Notes: generated by a model not told the origin, from the sequence alone. Shown: positions 17,500 to 26,478, counted from the stretch's first letter. The stretch: 37,953 nt of DNA from Clostridium arbusti SL206 (GCF_000246895.1 NZ_BAEV01000030.1:1-37953); one strand, 5' to 3'. Translations and numbers: made by a program.

Positions 17500-18975
17500 T
17501 TATTTAATCGCACCGTTTTTCAATTCGAATCCATCATTTTTTAAAGCTTCTTCAAGAGCCAATGCAGCTCTTAGTATTTTCTTTTCTCCAAAATGTGGTC
17601 CAAGAAGTTGTACTCCTATAGGTAAACCTTCTTTACTCTGTCCACAAGGCATAGATATAGCTGGGATACCTGCAAGATTTATATTTATAGTGTATATATC
17701 TGCAAGATACATTTCCAGTGGATTACCTTTCTTTTCACCGCATTTGAATGGTAATACTGGTGATACTGGGCTCACTACAATATCATATTTAGAGAATACT
17801 TCTTTAAACTGATCTTTAACTTTTTTCTTAAGCTTTAATGCTCTTTTATAATAAGCATCGTAATATCCTGAGGATAGGGCATAGTTTCCAAGCATTATTC
17901 TTCTCTTAACTTCATCTCCAAATGCTTCAGTTCTACTCTTTTCCATTAGTTCGTAGACATCATCATATTCTTTAGCTCTATGACCATATCTAATACCATC
18001 AAATCTGGATAAGTTTGAACTCGCTTCTGCTGAAGATATTATGTAGTAAGCTGAAAGGCCTTCCTTTGTAATAGGTAATGATATTTCTTCTACTTCCGCA
18101 CCTAAAGCTTTAAGCTTTTCAATACTATTTATTACTGACTCTTTTATTTCTTCATCTAAACCATCACCTAAGAATTCTTTTGGTACACCAACCTTCATAC
18201 CTTTTATGCCATCTTCTATTCCATTTAGGTAATCAGTATCTTCAATTTTCTTAGAACTTGTATTGTCTAGTGGATCTGTTCCCGCTATGACTTCAAGAGT
18301 AAGTGCACAGTCTCTAATATTCTTTGAAAAAGGTCCAATTTGATCTAGTGAAGATCCAAAAGCTATAAGACCAAATCTTGAAACAAGACCATAAGTAGGT
18401 TTTAATCCAACCACTCCACAGAAGGCTGCTGGCTGTCTTATAGATCCACCTGTATCAGAACCTAAAGATATTGGTGCAAGCTCTGCTCCTACAGCAGCCG
18501 CTGAGCCACCAGAAGATCCTCCTGGAACCCTCTCTAAATCATATGGATTTTTAGTAGTTTTATATGCTGAGTTTTCTGTAGAAGAACCCATGGCAAACTC
18601 ATCCATATTAGTTTTTCCTATTATAACTGCATCCTGTTCTTTAAGTTTCTTTACAACAGTTGCATCATAAGGTGGAACAAAATCCTCTAACATTTTTGAT
18701 GCACAAGTAGTTCTTACACCATCAGTACATATATTATCTTTTATGGCAATAGGAATTCCTGCAAGTTTTCCCAGCTTTTCACCCTTTGCCATTCTTTCAT
18801 CTATGCTTTTAGCTTCTTTAATTGCATTTTCTTCACAAAGAGTTAAATATGAATTTACATCTCCGTCAACCTTTTTTATTCTATCAAAATAGGACTTAAC
18901 TATTTCTTCTGATGTGAAAACTTTATCTCTTATCCCGTTTCTTAACTGTTCCACTGACATCTTTTCTATATCCAA
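17500..18975 (-). CDS. gatA: Aspartyl/glutamyl-tRNA amidotransferase subunit A
   Basis: A 491-residue amidase-signature subunit that releases ammonia from glutamine for GatB. The Ser-cisSer-Lys triad is visible as Lys79 (GIPIAIKDN), Ser154 (PGGSSGGS) and Ser178 (GSDTGGS), the numbering known for GatA. The start is TTG at 18975, because AGGAGGGA (18981-18988) is correctly spaced for it and too far from the next ATG at 18960. It lies downstream of gatC, from which it is separated by a 158-bp repeat, and 46 bases upstream of gatB. Confidence 0.95.
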   Translation of the reverse strand: MDIEKMSVEQLRNGIRDKVFTSEEIVKSYFDRIKKVDGDVNSYLTLCEENAIKEAKSIDERMAKGEKLGKLAGIPIAIKDNICTDGVRTTCASKMLEDFVPPYDATVVKKLKEQDAVIIGKTNMDEFAMGSSTENSAYKTTKNPYDLERVPGGSSGGSAAAVGAELAPISLGSDTGGSIRQPAAFCGVVGLKPTYGLVSRFGLIAFGSSLDQIGPFSKNIRDCALTLEVIAGTDPLDNTSSKKIEDTDYLNGIEDGIKGMKVGVPKEFLGDGLDEEIKESVINSIEKLKALGAEVEEISLPITKEGLSAYYIISSAEASSNLSRFDGIRYGHRAKEYDDVYELMEKSRTEAFGDEVKRRIMLGNYALSSGYYDAYYKRALKLKKKVKDQFKEVFSKYDIVVSPVSPVLPFKCGEKKGNPLEMYLADIYTININLAGIPAISMPCGQSKEGLPIGVQLLGPHFGEKKILRAALALEEALKNDGFELKNGAIK

Positions 18976-18995
18976 AGCTTTCCCTCCTAATCTTA

Positions 18996-19153
18996 GGCAT
19001 CTTCAAATAAATAACTAGTCAGTATACTAGTCTATTTTGAATCATACTACGTTAACAGAACCCTCTGATAGCACCACTATCATCAGAACCTGTTTCCTTG
19101 TAAGATTCAAAATATACGTCCTATCTTTGACTTGTTATTTATTTTCATATGCC
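18996..19153 (-). repeat. 158-bp MITE-like repeat between gatC and gatA
   Basis: A full-length copy in reverse orientation relative to 26624-26780. The ends are GGCATCTTCAAATAAATAA and a tract ending TTTTCATATGCC, and TTA flanks both sides (18993-18995 and 19154-19156). The internal half also folds on itself (GATTCAAAATA with TATTTTGAATC), so the copy forms a long hairpin inside the operon transcript. No reading frame was seen. Confidence 0.85.
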
Positions 19154-19170
19154 TTATTAACTTTATTAAA

Positions 19171-19458
19171 TTACTCTATTATCTTAGGAACTTGAATTGC
19201 TCCATCTCTAAGATCCTTTACATTCTGCATAAGTTTTTTCTTATCTTCAAAAACCTGTGGAATATCTTTTCTAAATTCTGTATTAACTTCATCATATTCA
19301 TCTAAGTTTACATCACTTAAATCTAGATTATCTATAGTTTTAAAATGAGTAAGTATAGCTTCAAATTCCTTAGCTATCTTTGAAGTTTCTTCTTCTGTAA
19401 AGCTTAATTTTGAAAGCTTAGCAATGTGCTTAACCTCTTCGATACTTACGTGTTCCAT
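19171..19458 (-). CDS. gatC: Aspartyl/glutamyl-tRNA amidotransferase subunit C
   Basis: A 95-residue GatC, the small belt-like subunit that holds GatA and GatB together. The N-terminus SIEEVKHIAKLSKLSFTEEE and the acidic middle are typical. A GTG at 19467 overlaps the Shine-Dalgarno AGGAG, so ATG 19458 at 9-base spacing is preferred. It follows aspS by about 95 bases. Confidence 0.92.
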   Translation of the reverse strand: MEHVSIEEVKHIAKLSKLSFTEEETSKIAKEFEAILTHFKTIDNLDLSDVNLDEYDEVNTEFRKDIPQVFEDKKKLMQNVKDLRDGAIQVPKIIE

Positions 19459-19553
19459 TAAAGTCACTCCTTTTGTTAATTCTTAATTCATAACTCTTAA
19501 CTGATTTTGAACTTTCCACTTTCAACTAATAAAAGTTTCTTCGTCCTTTTATG

Positions 19554-20846
19554 TTAAGGTGTTATTCTCTTCATATCTCTTGGAAGTAATGATGCTTCTC
19601 TAATATTATCTAAACCTAGTATTTTCATAGTAAGTCTTTCAAGACCTATAGCAAGACCACCATGAGGAGGCATTCCATATCTAAAGTTATCTGTATAGAA
19701 TTCAAATTCTTCTGTTTTAAAGCCCATCTTAGCAATGTTTGCAACTAATTCTTCATAGTCATGTATTCTTTGTCCTCCAGTTGTAATTTCAAGTCCTTTA
19801 TATATAAGGTCAAAGCTTTTAGTAGCTCCTTCTATCTCACCATCAGGCATTGTATACATTGGTCTCTTTGCAGCTGGATATTTTGTTAGGAATACAAAGT
19901 CACTGCCATATTCTTTTTTCACATATTCTGAGAATAATTTTTCTCCTTCATTATCAATATTGCCTTTTGGAGATCTCTTTCCATATTCTTTAAGAAGTAT
20001 TTCCTGTGCATCAAATAATGTAATTCTAGGAATCTTAATTTCATCTGGAAGTTCAACATCATATAGCTTTAATTCTCTTTCGCATTCTTTTTTAAGATAT
20101 TTAAATAGATAGTTTATAAAACCTTCTTCTAATTCCATTATTTCAAATTCATCTTCTATAAATCCCATTTCAAGGTCTAAACTTACATATTCATTTAAAT
20201 GTCTATAAGTATTGTGAAGTTCCGCTCTGTATGCGTGACCTACTTCAAATATTCTTTCAAATCCTGAACCAACCATCATCTGTTTATAGAATTGTGGACT
20301 TTGTGCAAGAAAAGCTCTGTTATCAAAATAGTTAACTGTGAACACTTCACTTCCACCCTCAGTTCCTGATGCAAGTATCTTTGGTGTATATACTTCTGTG
20401 AAATTTCTTGCCTTTAAATAGTCTTTGAAAGCATCCGCTATTTTCTCCTGCACTTTAAATACAGACATTATCTTTGGAGCTCTTAAACTTATAGTTCTAT
20501 GATCAAGTTGTGCTTCTAAAGCTGCTTTAATTTTCCCAGCATTTATTGCAAAAGGTAATTTATCATAATAAGTTTTACCTAATACCTTTAGCTCATCCAC
20601 CTGAACTTCTATTCCCTCAGGTGCTTTTTCGTTCTTTACCTTTTTACCTTTAACTGCTATACACATTTCAAGTCTTAATTTAGCATTAAGACTTTCATCG
20701 ATAACAATCTGTATAATTCCCGTCTTATCTCTAAGCTTTACAAAGCTTATCTTTCCTAAATCATATATCTTATGTACCCAACCCTTTAATTCTACCTCTG
20801 TCTCATCTGCTAAAGCTGCTACATCTTTTACATAAATACTTTTCAT
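19554..20846 (-). CDS. aspS: Archaeal-type aspartyl-tRNA synthetase, probably non-discriminating
   Basis: A 430-residue class IIb synthetase. It lacks the GAD insertion of bacterial AspRS, which is near 590 residues, and matches the shorter archaeal type. An N-terminal OB fold (GWVHKIYDLGKISFVKLRD) is followed by class II motif 2 (FERIFEVGHAYRAE, near 200) and motif 3 (GLAIGLERLTM, near 410). His25 in GWVH replaces the Trp that discriminating archaeal enzymes carry (from memory), suggesting that it charges both tRNA(Asp) and tRNA(Asn). The neighbouring gatCAB would then amidate Asp-tRNA(Asn). AGGAGG precedes the ATG. A T-box controls the operon. Confidence 0.92.
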   Translation of the reverse strand: MKSIYVKDVAALADETEVELKGWVHKIYDLGKISFVKLRDKTGIIQIVIDESLNAKLRLEMCIAVKGKKVKNEKAPEGIEVQVDELKVLGKTYYDKLPFAINAGKIKAALEAQLDHRTISLRAPKIMSVFKVQEKIADAFKDYLKARNFTEVYTPKILASGTEGGSEVFTVNYFDNRAFLAQSPQFYKQMMVGSGFERIFEVGHAYRAELHNTYRHLNEYVSLDLEMGFIEDEFEIMELEEGFINYLFKYLKKECERELKLYDVELPDEIKIPRITLFDAQEILLKEYGKRSPKGNIDNEGEKLFSEYVKKEYGSDFVFLTKYPAAKRPMYTMPDGEIEGATKSFDLIYKGLEITTGGQRIHDYEELVANIAKMGFKTEEFEFYTDNFRYGMPPHGGLAIGLERLTMKILGLDNIREASLLPRDMKRITP

Positions 20847-20926
20847 TAAACTTACCTCCTATGTATAATTTAAGCTATACGAAAACCCCGTCTAAATAAT
20901 TTTTTATTATTTTTAATATAACTAAA

Positions 20927-20966
20927 TAAAAAACCCGTTCTATATCTTTCGATATAGGAACGGGTT
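20927..20966 (-). terminator. T-box regulated terminator of aspS-gatCAB
   Basis: On the minus strand AACCCGTTCCTATATC pairs with GATATAGAACGGGTT (one bulged C) around a GAAA loop, followed by six T. It is very stable and lies just after the T-box sequence. Confidence 0.92.
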
Positions 20967-21168
20967 AAAATTTCGCGGTACCATCCTATTTAACATATAA
21001 AAATGTTCACTCTCACAGGTACAGATAAACGTTATTACCGATACCTTGCCCTGTTAACGGTGGACTACCGTTTAAGCCTACTAACTCTAAAGTTTTCAGT
21101 TAACTGTTCAAGGATGTTCTTCCATATAATCTTCATATCAGGTTTCCAGCACTCCCGACTCTCTATAA

Positions 21169-21236
21169 AGCATACTTAAATAAATATCTAGTCAGTATAC
21201 TTCGTATCTTTGACTTGTTCTTTATTTTCATATACC
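21169..21236 (-). repeat. 68-bp MITE-like repeat inside T-box Stem I
   Basis: The minus-strand sequence runs from GGTATATGAAAATAAAG to TATTTATTTAAGTATGCT and is flanked by TAA on the plus strand (21166-21168 and 21237-21239). It has the same length as the copy at 10609-10676 but a different internal junction (AAAGATACGAAGTATACTG). It separates the 5' start of Stem I from the distal AGAGAG motif. Confidence 0.85.
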
Positions 21237-21287
21237 TAAATCCAATTATATATACTCTTCCTATCATCACCACTTTATATCTTTTAT

Positions 21288-21316
21288 ATTATATAACCTT
21301 ATTCTAGTTAATACAA
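21288..21316 (-). promoter_or_regulatory. Promoter of the aspS-gatCAB T-box operon
   Basis: On the minus strand -35 TTGTAT (complement of 21311-21316) and -10 TATAAT (complement of 21288-21293) are 17 bases apart. The predicted start near 21281 is just upstream of the T-box Stem I. Confidence 0.75.
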
Positions 21317-21321
21317 TACTT

Positions 21322-21371
21322 TTAGGAATAATAATATTAATATGTCAATATATCAATATTATTATTCCTAA
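21322..21371. terminator. Perfect 17-bp hairpin, possible terminator of the upstream nucleotidyltransferase gene
   Basis: TTAGGAATAATAATATT and its exact complement (21355-21371) enclose a 16-base loop. It lies between the end of the sugar nucleotidyltransferase gene and the aspS promoter. No long T run follows on the minus strand, so it may only insulate the promoter or protect the 3' end of the message. Confidence 0.45.
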
Positions 21372-21430
21372 CTTTATAAATATATAAATTACTTCTATTC
21401 TATCTAGGCAATTTTATTAATTTAATAAAA

Positions 21431-23869
21431 TCATCCTATTAGTTTTTGTATATTAAAGGACAATTTTTCCAACATCTTGTCCACATATTCTTTATCCTCA
21501 CCTTCAGCTTGTACGCTACACAAAGGTTCATCTAAATCTGGCAATATAAGTACCCAGCACTTTGGAAAACTTATTCTTACTCCTTCTATTAAATCTAAAT
21601 AATTAAATCCACCATCTTCTATAATATTTCTCATAACTTTGCCCTTCTTTTCCCAAGGACATTTTATTTTCATTACCTTATTGTGATATGTTGGTACTTT
21701 TTTTATAATAGTTGATAGACTACTATGAAATTGCGCCATCAAATTCAGTACTAACAATATCATAGTAATAGCATCTATAGTGGATAAATATGCTATTAAT
21801 ATATCTTTTTCTCTCTTATCTTTCTCACTTTTTATATACTCATCTACGATGATTCGCTCATCTATTTTAGTCCTTATAAATTTTGCATTATACATGTCAG
21901 CCAGCTTTTCTACGGAATAAGTAACATCTACCGATGCAACAATAGTATTGAATTTAAAAATATTTAGAAGTACTAAAGCTTTAAGAACCTCTTTTAATTC
22001 TTTCTCCATAATCTTACCCTTTTCATCTACTAAAGCATAATTATCTGCTTCATCTGAAATCCAAACTCCAAGTGATGCACCATATTTTTTCACTTCTTCA
22101 CTTATTTCTTTTAAATTACTTGTATTTTTCATTACTATAAATTCAACTTTAATCTCATTGAACATATTTATTAGTAACCATTTAATAGCTCTATTCTTTG
22201 TAACAAATACTATCTTATATTTATTTTCTCTTATTTTACCTCTGTCCAGTTTATTTATTATATTTTCAATATAGCTCTTAGTGTAATCATTTATAGCAAT
22301 TATGGATTTAAAAGTATCCATCCTTGCTCTTCTAAAATCTTCTCGCCTAAACTTATTCTCTATTTTTCTCCTCATATTTTTACTTATATTAAGCCCATCC
22401 TTATCTATAAAAACTATATCCGCTTTTTCATAATTATCCTTATCAATAGACACATGAATTGCTCCACTAAATCCCATAGAAACTGTCACCATTCTAGTTA
22501 TTTGCAATATACTTTTCTTCAAATCATATACTTCAAGACCCATAGACATAAGACCTGTAGCTAATGAATACTTTAGCATTTGAGCTGCGCCTTCTTCGCT
22601 GCAACTTATAAGTATTTTAGAATTACAATCTATTATAGATCCATAAGCAGAACTAAGTTTCAGTACAAATTCTGGAGTAATATCTACATTTATATTTCCT
22701 CTTATGCCTTTATTATTAAAAAAACTCTTTTCAATTTTACGATTCCAAATTAAATTTTCTCTTATAACTTCTCTGTTCTCCACAAGCTTATTTGGCCAAA
22801 TCTTTACTTTTGGTTTTACTATTGACCTTTCTCTCATGATGCTTTCATCACCTATTACTGCTTCTTCAAAAACCGAAACTCCATTTTCAAGTTGTACCTT
22901 GTTGCATATTATAGTCCCTCTTAATTCTACATTCTTACCTATATAAGAATTATTAAAAATTATACTTTTCTTCACTGTACTTCCAGGTGATATAATATTA
23001 TTCATACCTATAACTGTATATGGTCCTAGTTCTGATTCATCATATACAATAGACTTGTCCCCTATATATACAGGAGGATTTATATTAACCTTATTACCAA
23101 TATTACAATCTTCACCTATCCATATACCTTTTTTATATTCCACGGCTTTTATGTTTACGTTTACATTGCCTTCAAGTATATCATAATTACATTGCATAAA
23201 TTCATTAATACCACCTATATCACACCAATAAAAATTAGAATTATAACCATACATATCTATATTATTTCTCATAAGTATAGGAAAAAGATCATTGCTAAAA
23301 TCAAACTTTTTATTTTTATCATAAAATCTAAATATCTCTGGTTCAAATATATATATACCGGTATTCACCTTATCACTAAATACCTCACTCCAGTTTGGTT
23401 TCTCTAGAAAGCCAGTGATTCTACCATCTTTATTTGTAACAACTACACCATACTCCAAGGGCACCTTAACCTCTTTCAATATTATGGTTGCCACTGACTT
23501 TTTATCTCTATGATATTTTAATGCATCCATTATATTTACATCTGTTACGGCATCTCCACTGATAACTATAAAGGTTTCATCAAGAAAATTCTCTGCATTT
23601 TTAACACTGCCTGCAGTCCCAAGTGGAATTTCTTCTATAAAATATTGTAGATTAACTCCAAATTCACTTCCATCACCAAAATAATCTATAATTGAATCTG
23701 GCAAATACTGAAGAGTTATTCCTATATCTTTTATCCCACTATTTTTTAAAAGTTCCAATGAATATTGCATTACAGGCTTCCCTATTATAGGCATCATTGG
23801 CTTTGGTATATTACAAGTTAGAGGTCTTAGTCTAGTTCCTGTTCCTCCTGCCATTATAATTGCTTTCAT
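21431..23869 (-). CDS. Sugar-1-phosphate nucleotidyltransferase fused to a degenerate phosphomannomutase domain
   Basis: An 812-residue fusion. Residues 1-235 are an NTP-transferase domain with the nucleotide-binding signature GGTGTRLRPLT and IPKPMMPI. About 250-370 is a left-handed beta-helix of hexapeptide repeats (IGEDCNIGNKVNINPPVYIG). About 380-812 is a phosphomannomutase/phosphoglucomutase-like region. In that region the phosphoserine loop TASHNP is replaced by HVSIDKDN (near 470) and the metal loop DGDADR by SDEADN (near 600), so mutase activity is unlikely. It may make GDP-mannose or a related nucleotide sugar for cell-surface glycans. AGGATGTG precedes the ATG. Similar fusions are annotated in other Firmicutes. 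Confidence 0.8.
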   Translation of the reverse strand: MKAIIMAGGTGTRLRPLTCNIPKPMMPIIGKPVMQYSLELLKNSGIKDIGITLQYLPDSIIDYFGDGSEFGVNLQYFIEEIPLGTAGSVKNAENFLDETFIVISGDAVTDVNIMDALKYHRDKKSVATIILKEVKVPLEYGVVVTNKDGRITGFLEKPNWSEVFSDKVNTGIYIFEPEIFRFYDKNKKFDFSNDLFPILMRNNIDMYGYNSNFYWCDIGGINEFMQCNYDILEGNVNVNIKAVEYKKGIWIGEDCNIGNKVNINPPVYIGDKSIVYDESELGPYTVIGMNNIISPGSTVKKSIIFNNSYIGKNVELRGTIICNKVQLENGVSVFEEAVIGDESIMRERSIVKPKVKIWPNKLVENREVIRENLIWNRKIEKSFFNNKGIRGNINVDITPEFVLKLSSAYGSIIDCNSKILISCSEEGAAQMLKYSLATGLMSMGLEVYDLKKSILQITRMVTVSMGFSGAIHVSIDKDNYEKADIVFIDKDGLNISKNMRRKIENKFRREDFRRARMDTFKSIIAINDYTKSYIENIINKLDRGKIRENKYKIVFVTKNRAIKWLLINMFNEIKVEFIVMKNTSNLKEISEEVKKYGASLGVWISDEADNYALVDEKGKIMEKELKEVLKALVLLNIFKFNTIVASVDVTYSVEKLADMYNAKFIRTKIDERIIVDEYIKSEKDKREKDILIAYLSTIDAITMILLVLNLMAQFHSSLSTIIKKVPTYHNKVMKIKCPWEKKGKVMRNIIEDGGFNYLDLIEGVRISFPKCWVLILPDLDEPLCSVQAEGEDKEYVDKMLEKLSFNIQKLIG

Positions 23870-24148
23870 AAAATCACATCCTAATTATAGATTTTAAAAA
23901 TGCCAAATACCATCTATGCAAAAGTTTATATATCAAGTCAATTTTAACTTATAATTGCGAATTTATCAAACATTTTGAAAAATCTTATTTTTCAACAATA
24001 CATATTCTTCTACTACTATTAATGCTTTAATTTATATTATTATTCCTAGTTTTTATATTATAATAGAACAAATTTTTTAACCTGACTAAACATGAACCTA
24101 TTTAAATATTATACAAAAGTAAAGACTATTATATAAAACTCCTTTAAC

Positions 24149-24400
<252 letters not shown>

Positions 24401-24525
24401 TTAATATGTATAAATTTATTAGTTATAACAAATTTCAATTTGTTTTGCTAACAGTTTCACCATCCTTTACAATATATTTTGAACATCCCTATATATTGTT
24501 GCCAAACAAAGAATAATAATACTAC

Positions 24526-25371
24526 CTATATAATTTTTTCTATAATCATTTTGTATTCATCCGTATCACTTATATACTTTTCTGCGGTACCCTTTTCTAA
24601 GCTTTCAACTAAATCAAGGTTTATAGGCATTTCAGATAAAAGAGGTATACCTAAATATTTAGCCTGTTCTTCCGCTGTTTTTTTGCTAAATACCCTTATC
24701 TTATCACCACAGTTTCCACACTTTATGTAGGACATATTTTCTACCACACCGATTATAGGTATACTCATTTTTTCTATCATGATTACTACCTTTTTTACTA
24801 TCATGGAAACCATGTCCTGTGGAGTAGAAACTACAACCATAGACTTTACTGGCATAGTCTGCATAACAGTTAAAGCTACATCACCAGTGCCTGGTGGCAT
24901 ATCTATAAGAAGATAATCTAAATCTCCCCATTCTGTATCAGTATACATCTGACTCAAAGCACCTGTTATAACTGGACCTCTCCAAATCACAGGTTCATCT
25001 TCATTTTCTATAAGAAGATTAAGTGATATAAGTTTTATACCTGATTTTGTTTCTACTGGCTTAAACTTAACCTCTGCTTTATTTATGGGAATCATTTCTG
25101 CTCTCTTATCATTTACTCCAAAAAATCTTGGCATAGACGGACCTGTTATATCGCCATCTAAAACTCCTACTTTATAACCTGATTTTCTAAGTTCTGTAGC
25201 AATTATTCCAGTTACAGTAGACTTCCCAACTCCACCTTTACCACTTATAATGCCTATTATATTTTTTACGCTTCCATATTTAGGCATAGTCTTTTTTATT
25301 CCACCATTACAATTATCTTTATCATTGCTGCTGCAACTTCCATTGCTAGCACAGCTATCACAGTTACTCAT
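24526..25371 (-). CDS. Mrp/NBP35 family iron-sulfur cluster carrier ATPase
   Basis: A 281-residue ApbC/Mrp-type protein that binds and transfers Fe-S clusters. The deviant Walker A GKGGVGKST is at about residues 44-52, followed by VGVLDGDITGPSMPRFFG and the switch region DMPPGTGDVALTV. A CxxC pair in IKCGNCGD (near 222) is the cluster-binding site of the family. A short cysteine-rich N-terminal tail (CDSCASNGSCSS) resembles Nbp35-like extensions. GGAGG precedes the ATG. Confidence 0.9.
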   Translation of the reverse strand: MSNCDSCASNGSCSSNDKDNCNGGIKKTMPKYGSVKNIIGIISGKGGVGKSTVTGIIATELRKSGYKVGVLDGDITGPSMPRFFGVNDKRAEMIPINKAEVKFKPVETKSGIKLISLNLLIENEDEPVIWRGPVITGALSQMYTDTEWGDLDYLLIDMPPGTGDVALTVMQTMPVKSMVVVSTPQDMVSMIVKKVVIMIEKMSIPIIGVVENMSYIKCGNCGDKIRVFSKKTAEEQAKYLGIPLLSEMPINLDLVESLEKGTAEKYISDTDEYKMIIEKII

Positions 25372-25438
25372 TGAAATTCCTCCAAATTATTTTAAAGTTA
25401 GTGATCTCATTTGATATCAGTTTATTTACTTTTAAATA

Positions 25439-26293
25439 TTAGAAGTCACTACTCTTTTTATCACTAATAGTTATATCCCAACCATTTTTATATCTGGCAA
25501 TCATATAATATATCTTTGAATCTTTTGTCTTATTATCATAAAAAGTTACAGTACTTTTATAAATTGAATCATAAGTATTTTTATTGTACTTATATTGACC
25601 TGCTTTATACCCAGTAGTAATAACTGTTTCATTTACATCACAAGAAGTATCATTTCCATTTTTAATCAATTTTACACTGGAAGGCAATGATTTTTGGAAA
25701 TCATCTAAATCATAGGAAAATATATATTTAGCTACATCTACATCATCATTTACATTTACACCTATGGACTTATTACTATTTTTAGTATCTTCTCTATATT
25801 TATCAATACATTGACTTATGAATGTATAGTAAAGCTTATTAAAATCTTTTGGAGTTCTTAAATCCGTAAAATTACTCAATATATCATTATCAATTCTACT
25901 GGGAACTATATAATACTTATCCTTGGAATATAAATTTCCACCATCTTTTTTGTCTAATCCTACTACATAATCAAATTCATGAACCTTATTGGAATCTTCA
26001 TATAAACTAAAAATATAGTCTGGGTCAAGAGAAGATTTACTGTCTACCGACTTTGCATCTGACAAAATATCATATAATTCAGAAATGGCAACTGGATTTG
26101 TTACTACAAACTTATAACCTCTATCCCTGCTATTTTGTATAACTACTTTTTTTACTCTTCCTTGCTTTATATATTCAAAATCTTTATTTTTTAAGCCAAG
26201 CTTTACTTTTATTGAGTCAACTTGACTACAACCAGTAAACAAACTAGCTATTAATAAAAATACAAATACTAACACTAATCTTCTTTTTTTCAC
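25439..26293 (-). CDS. Lipoprotein of unknown function
   Basis: A secreted lipoprotein of about 284 residues. The N-terminus has KKRR, a hydrophobic stretch and the lipobox LFTGC with Cys22, so it is lipidated and anchored on the outer face of the membrane. The frame extends to an ATG at 26323, but GTG 26293 is preceded by GGGAGAGG (26299-26306) and gives a proper signal peptide. The body contains no motif I recognise. The leader (26331-26478) is structured and may regulate it. Confidence 0.7.
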   Translation of the reverse strand: MKKRRLVLVFVFLLIASLFTGCSQVDSIKVKLGLKNKDFEYIKQGRVKKVVIQNSRDRGYKFVVTNPVAISELYDILSDAKSVDSKSSLDPDYIFSLYEDSNKVHEFDYVVGLDKKDGGNLYSKDKYYIVPSRIDNDILSNFTDLRTPKDFNKLYYTFISQCIDKYREDTKNSNKSIGVNVNDDVDVAKYIFSYDLDDFQKSLPSSVKLIKNGNDTSCDVNETVITTGYKAGQYKYNKNTYDSIYKSTVTFYDNKTKDSKIYYMIARYKNGWDITISDKKSSDF

Positions 26294-26330
26294 CAAAACC
26301 TCTCCCTTACAAAGCATCCCCATTCTTTTA

Positions 26331-26478
26331 AATCTAAGAATTCTGTTCTCCTGATGACTAGTCGCTGTAATTATTAAATCATTTAGATTCTAAGTACAGA
26401 TATAACAGCGTCACGTCCCTAGATAACGACTTCTAAAATTCAGCGGGAAAAACACCCTCTGAATCTAAGAATTCTGTT
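26331..26478 (-). other. Structured region upstream of the lipoprotein gene, flanked by 16-bp direct repeats
   Basis: AATCTAAGAATTCTGT occurs at 26331-26346 and 26462-26477. In between, CGCTGT and ACAGCG can pair (near 26364-26369 and 26405-26410). A hairpin with TTCTAAAATTCAG and CTGAATCTAAGAA arms (26431-26473) resembles the 21-bp hairpin at 9742-9792. No gene is present. It may be a leader RNA or a degenerate repeat. The rest of the 26294-26809 gap holds the 157-bp repeat and nothing else recognised. Confidence 0.45.

Larger units (their letters stand above)
20926..21275 (-). ncRNA. T-box riboswitch of aspS-gatCAB, specifier AAC (Asn), interrupted by a repeat
   Basis: On the minus strand the Stem I start GATAGGAAGAGTA (near 21254-21266) is followed after an inserted 68-bp element by AGAGAGTCGGGAGTG. 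ATATAAT and ATTATAT pair across Stem I. GGAAGAACATCC aligns with GGAAAATCACCT of the ileS T-box and gives specifier AAC (complement of 21116-21118), overlapped by a GAA triplet (complement of 21117-21119). The T-box sequence AGGATGGTACCGCG (complement of 20974-20987) and a strong terminator follow. Asn specificity fits an Asn-tRNA-forming operon. Confidence 0.9.

Noticed and set aside
26294-26323. Start of the lipoprotein gene at the upstream ATG (26323)
   Set aside because: It would add ten residues before the signal peptide and places the Shine-Dalgarno inside the gene; GTG 26293 has the right spacing.
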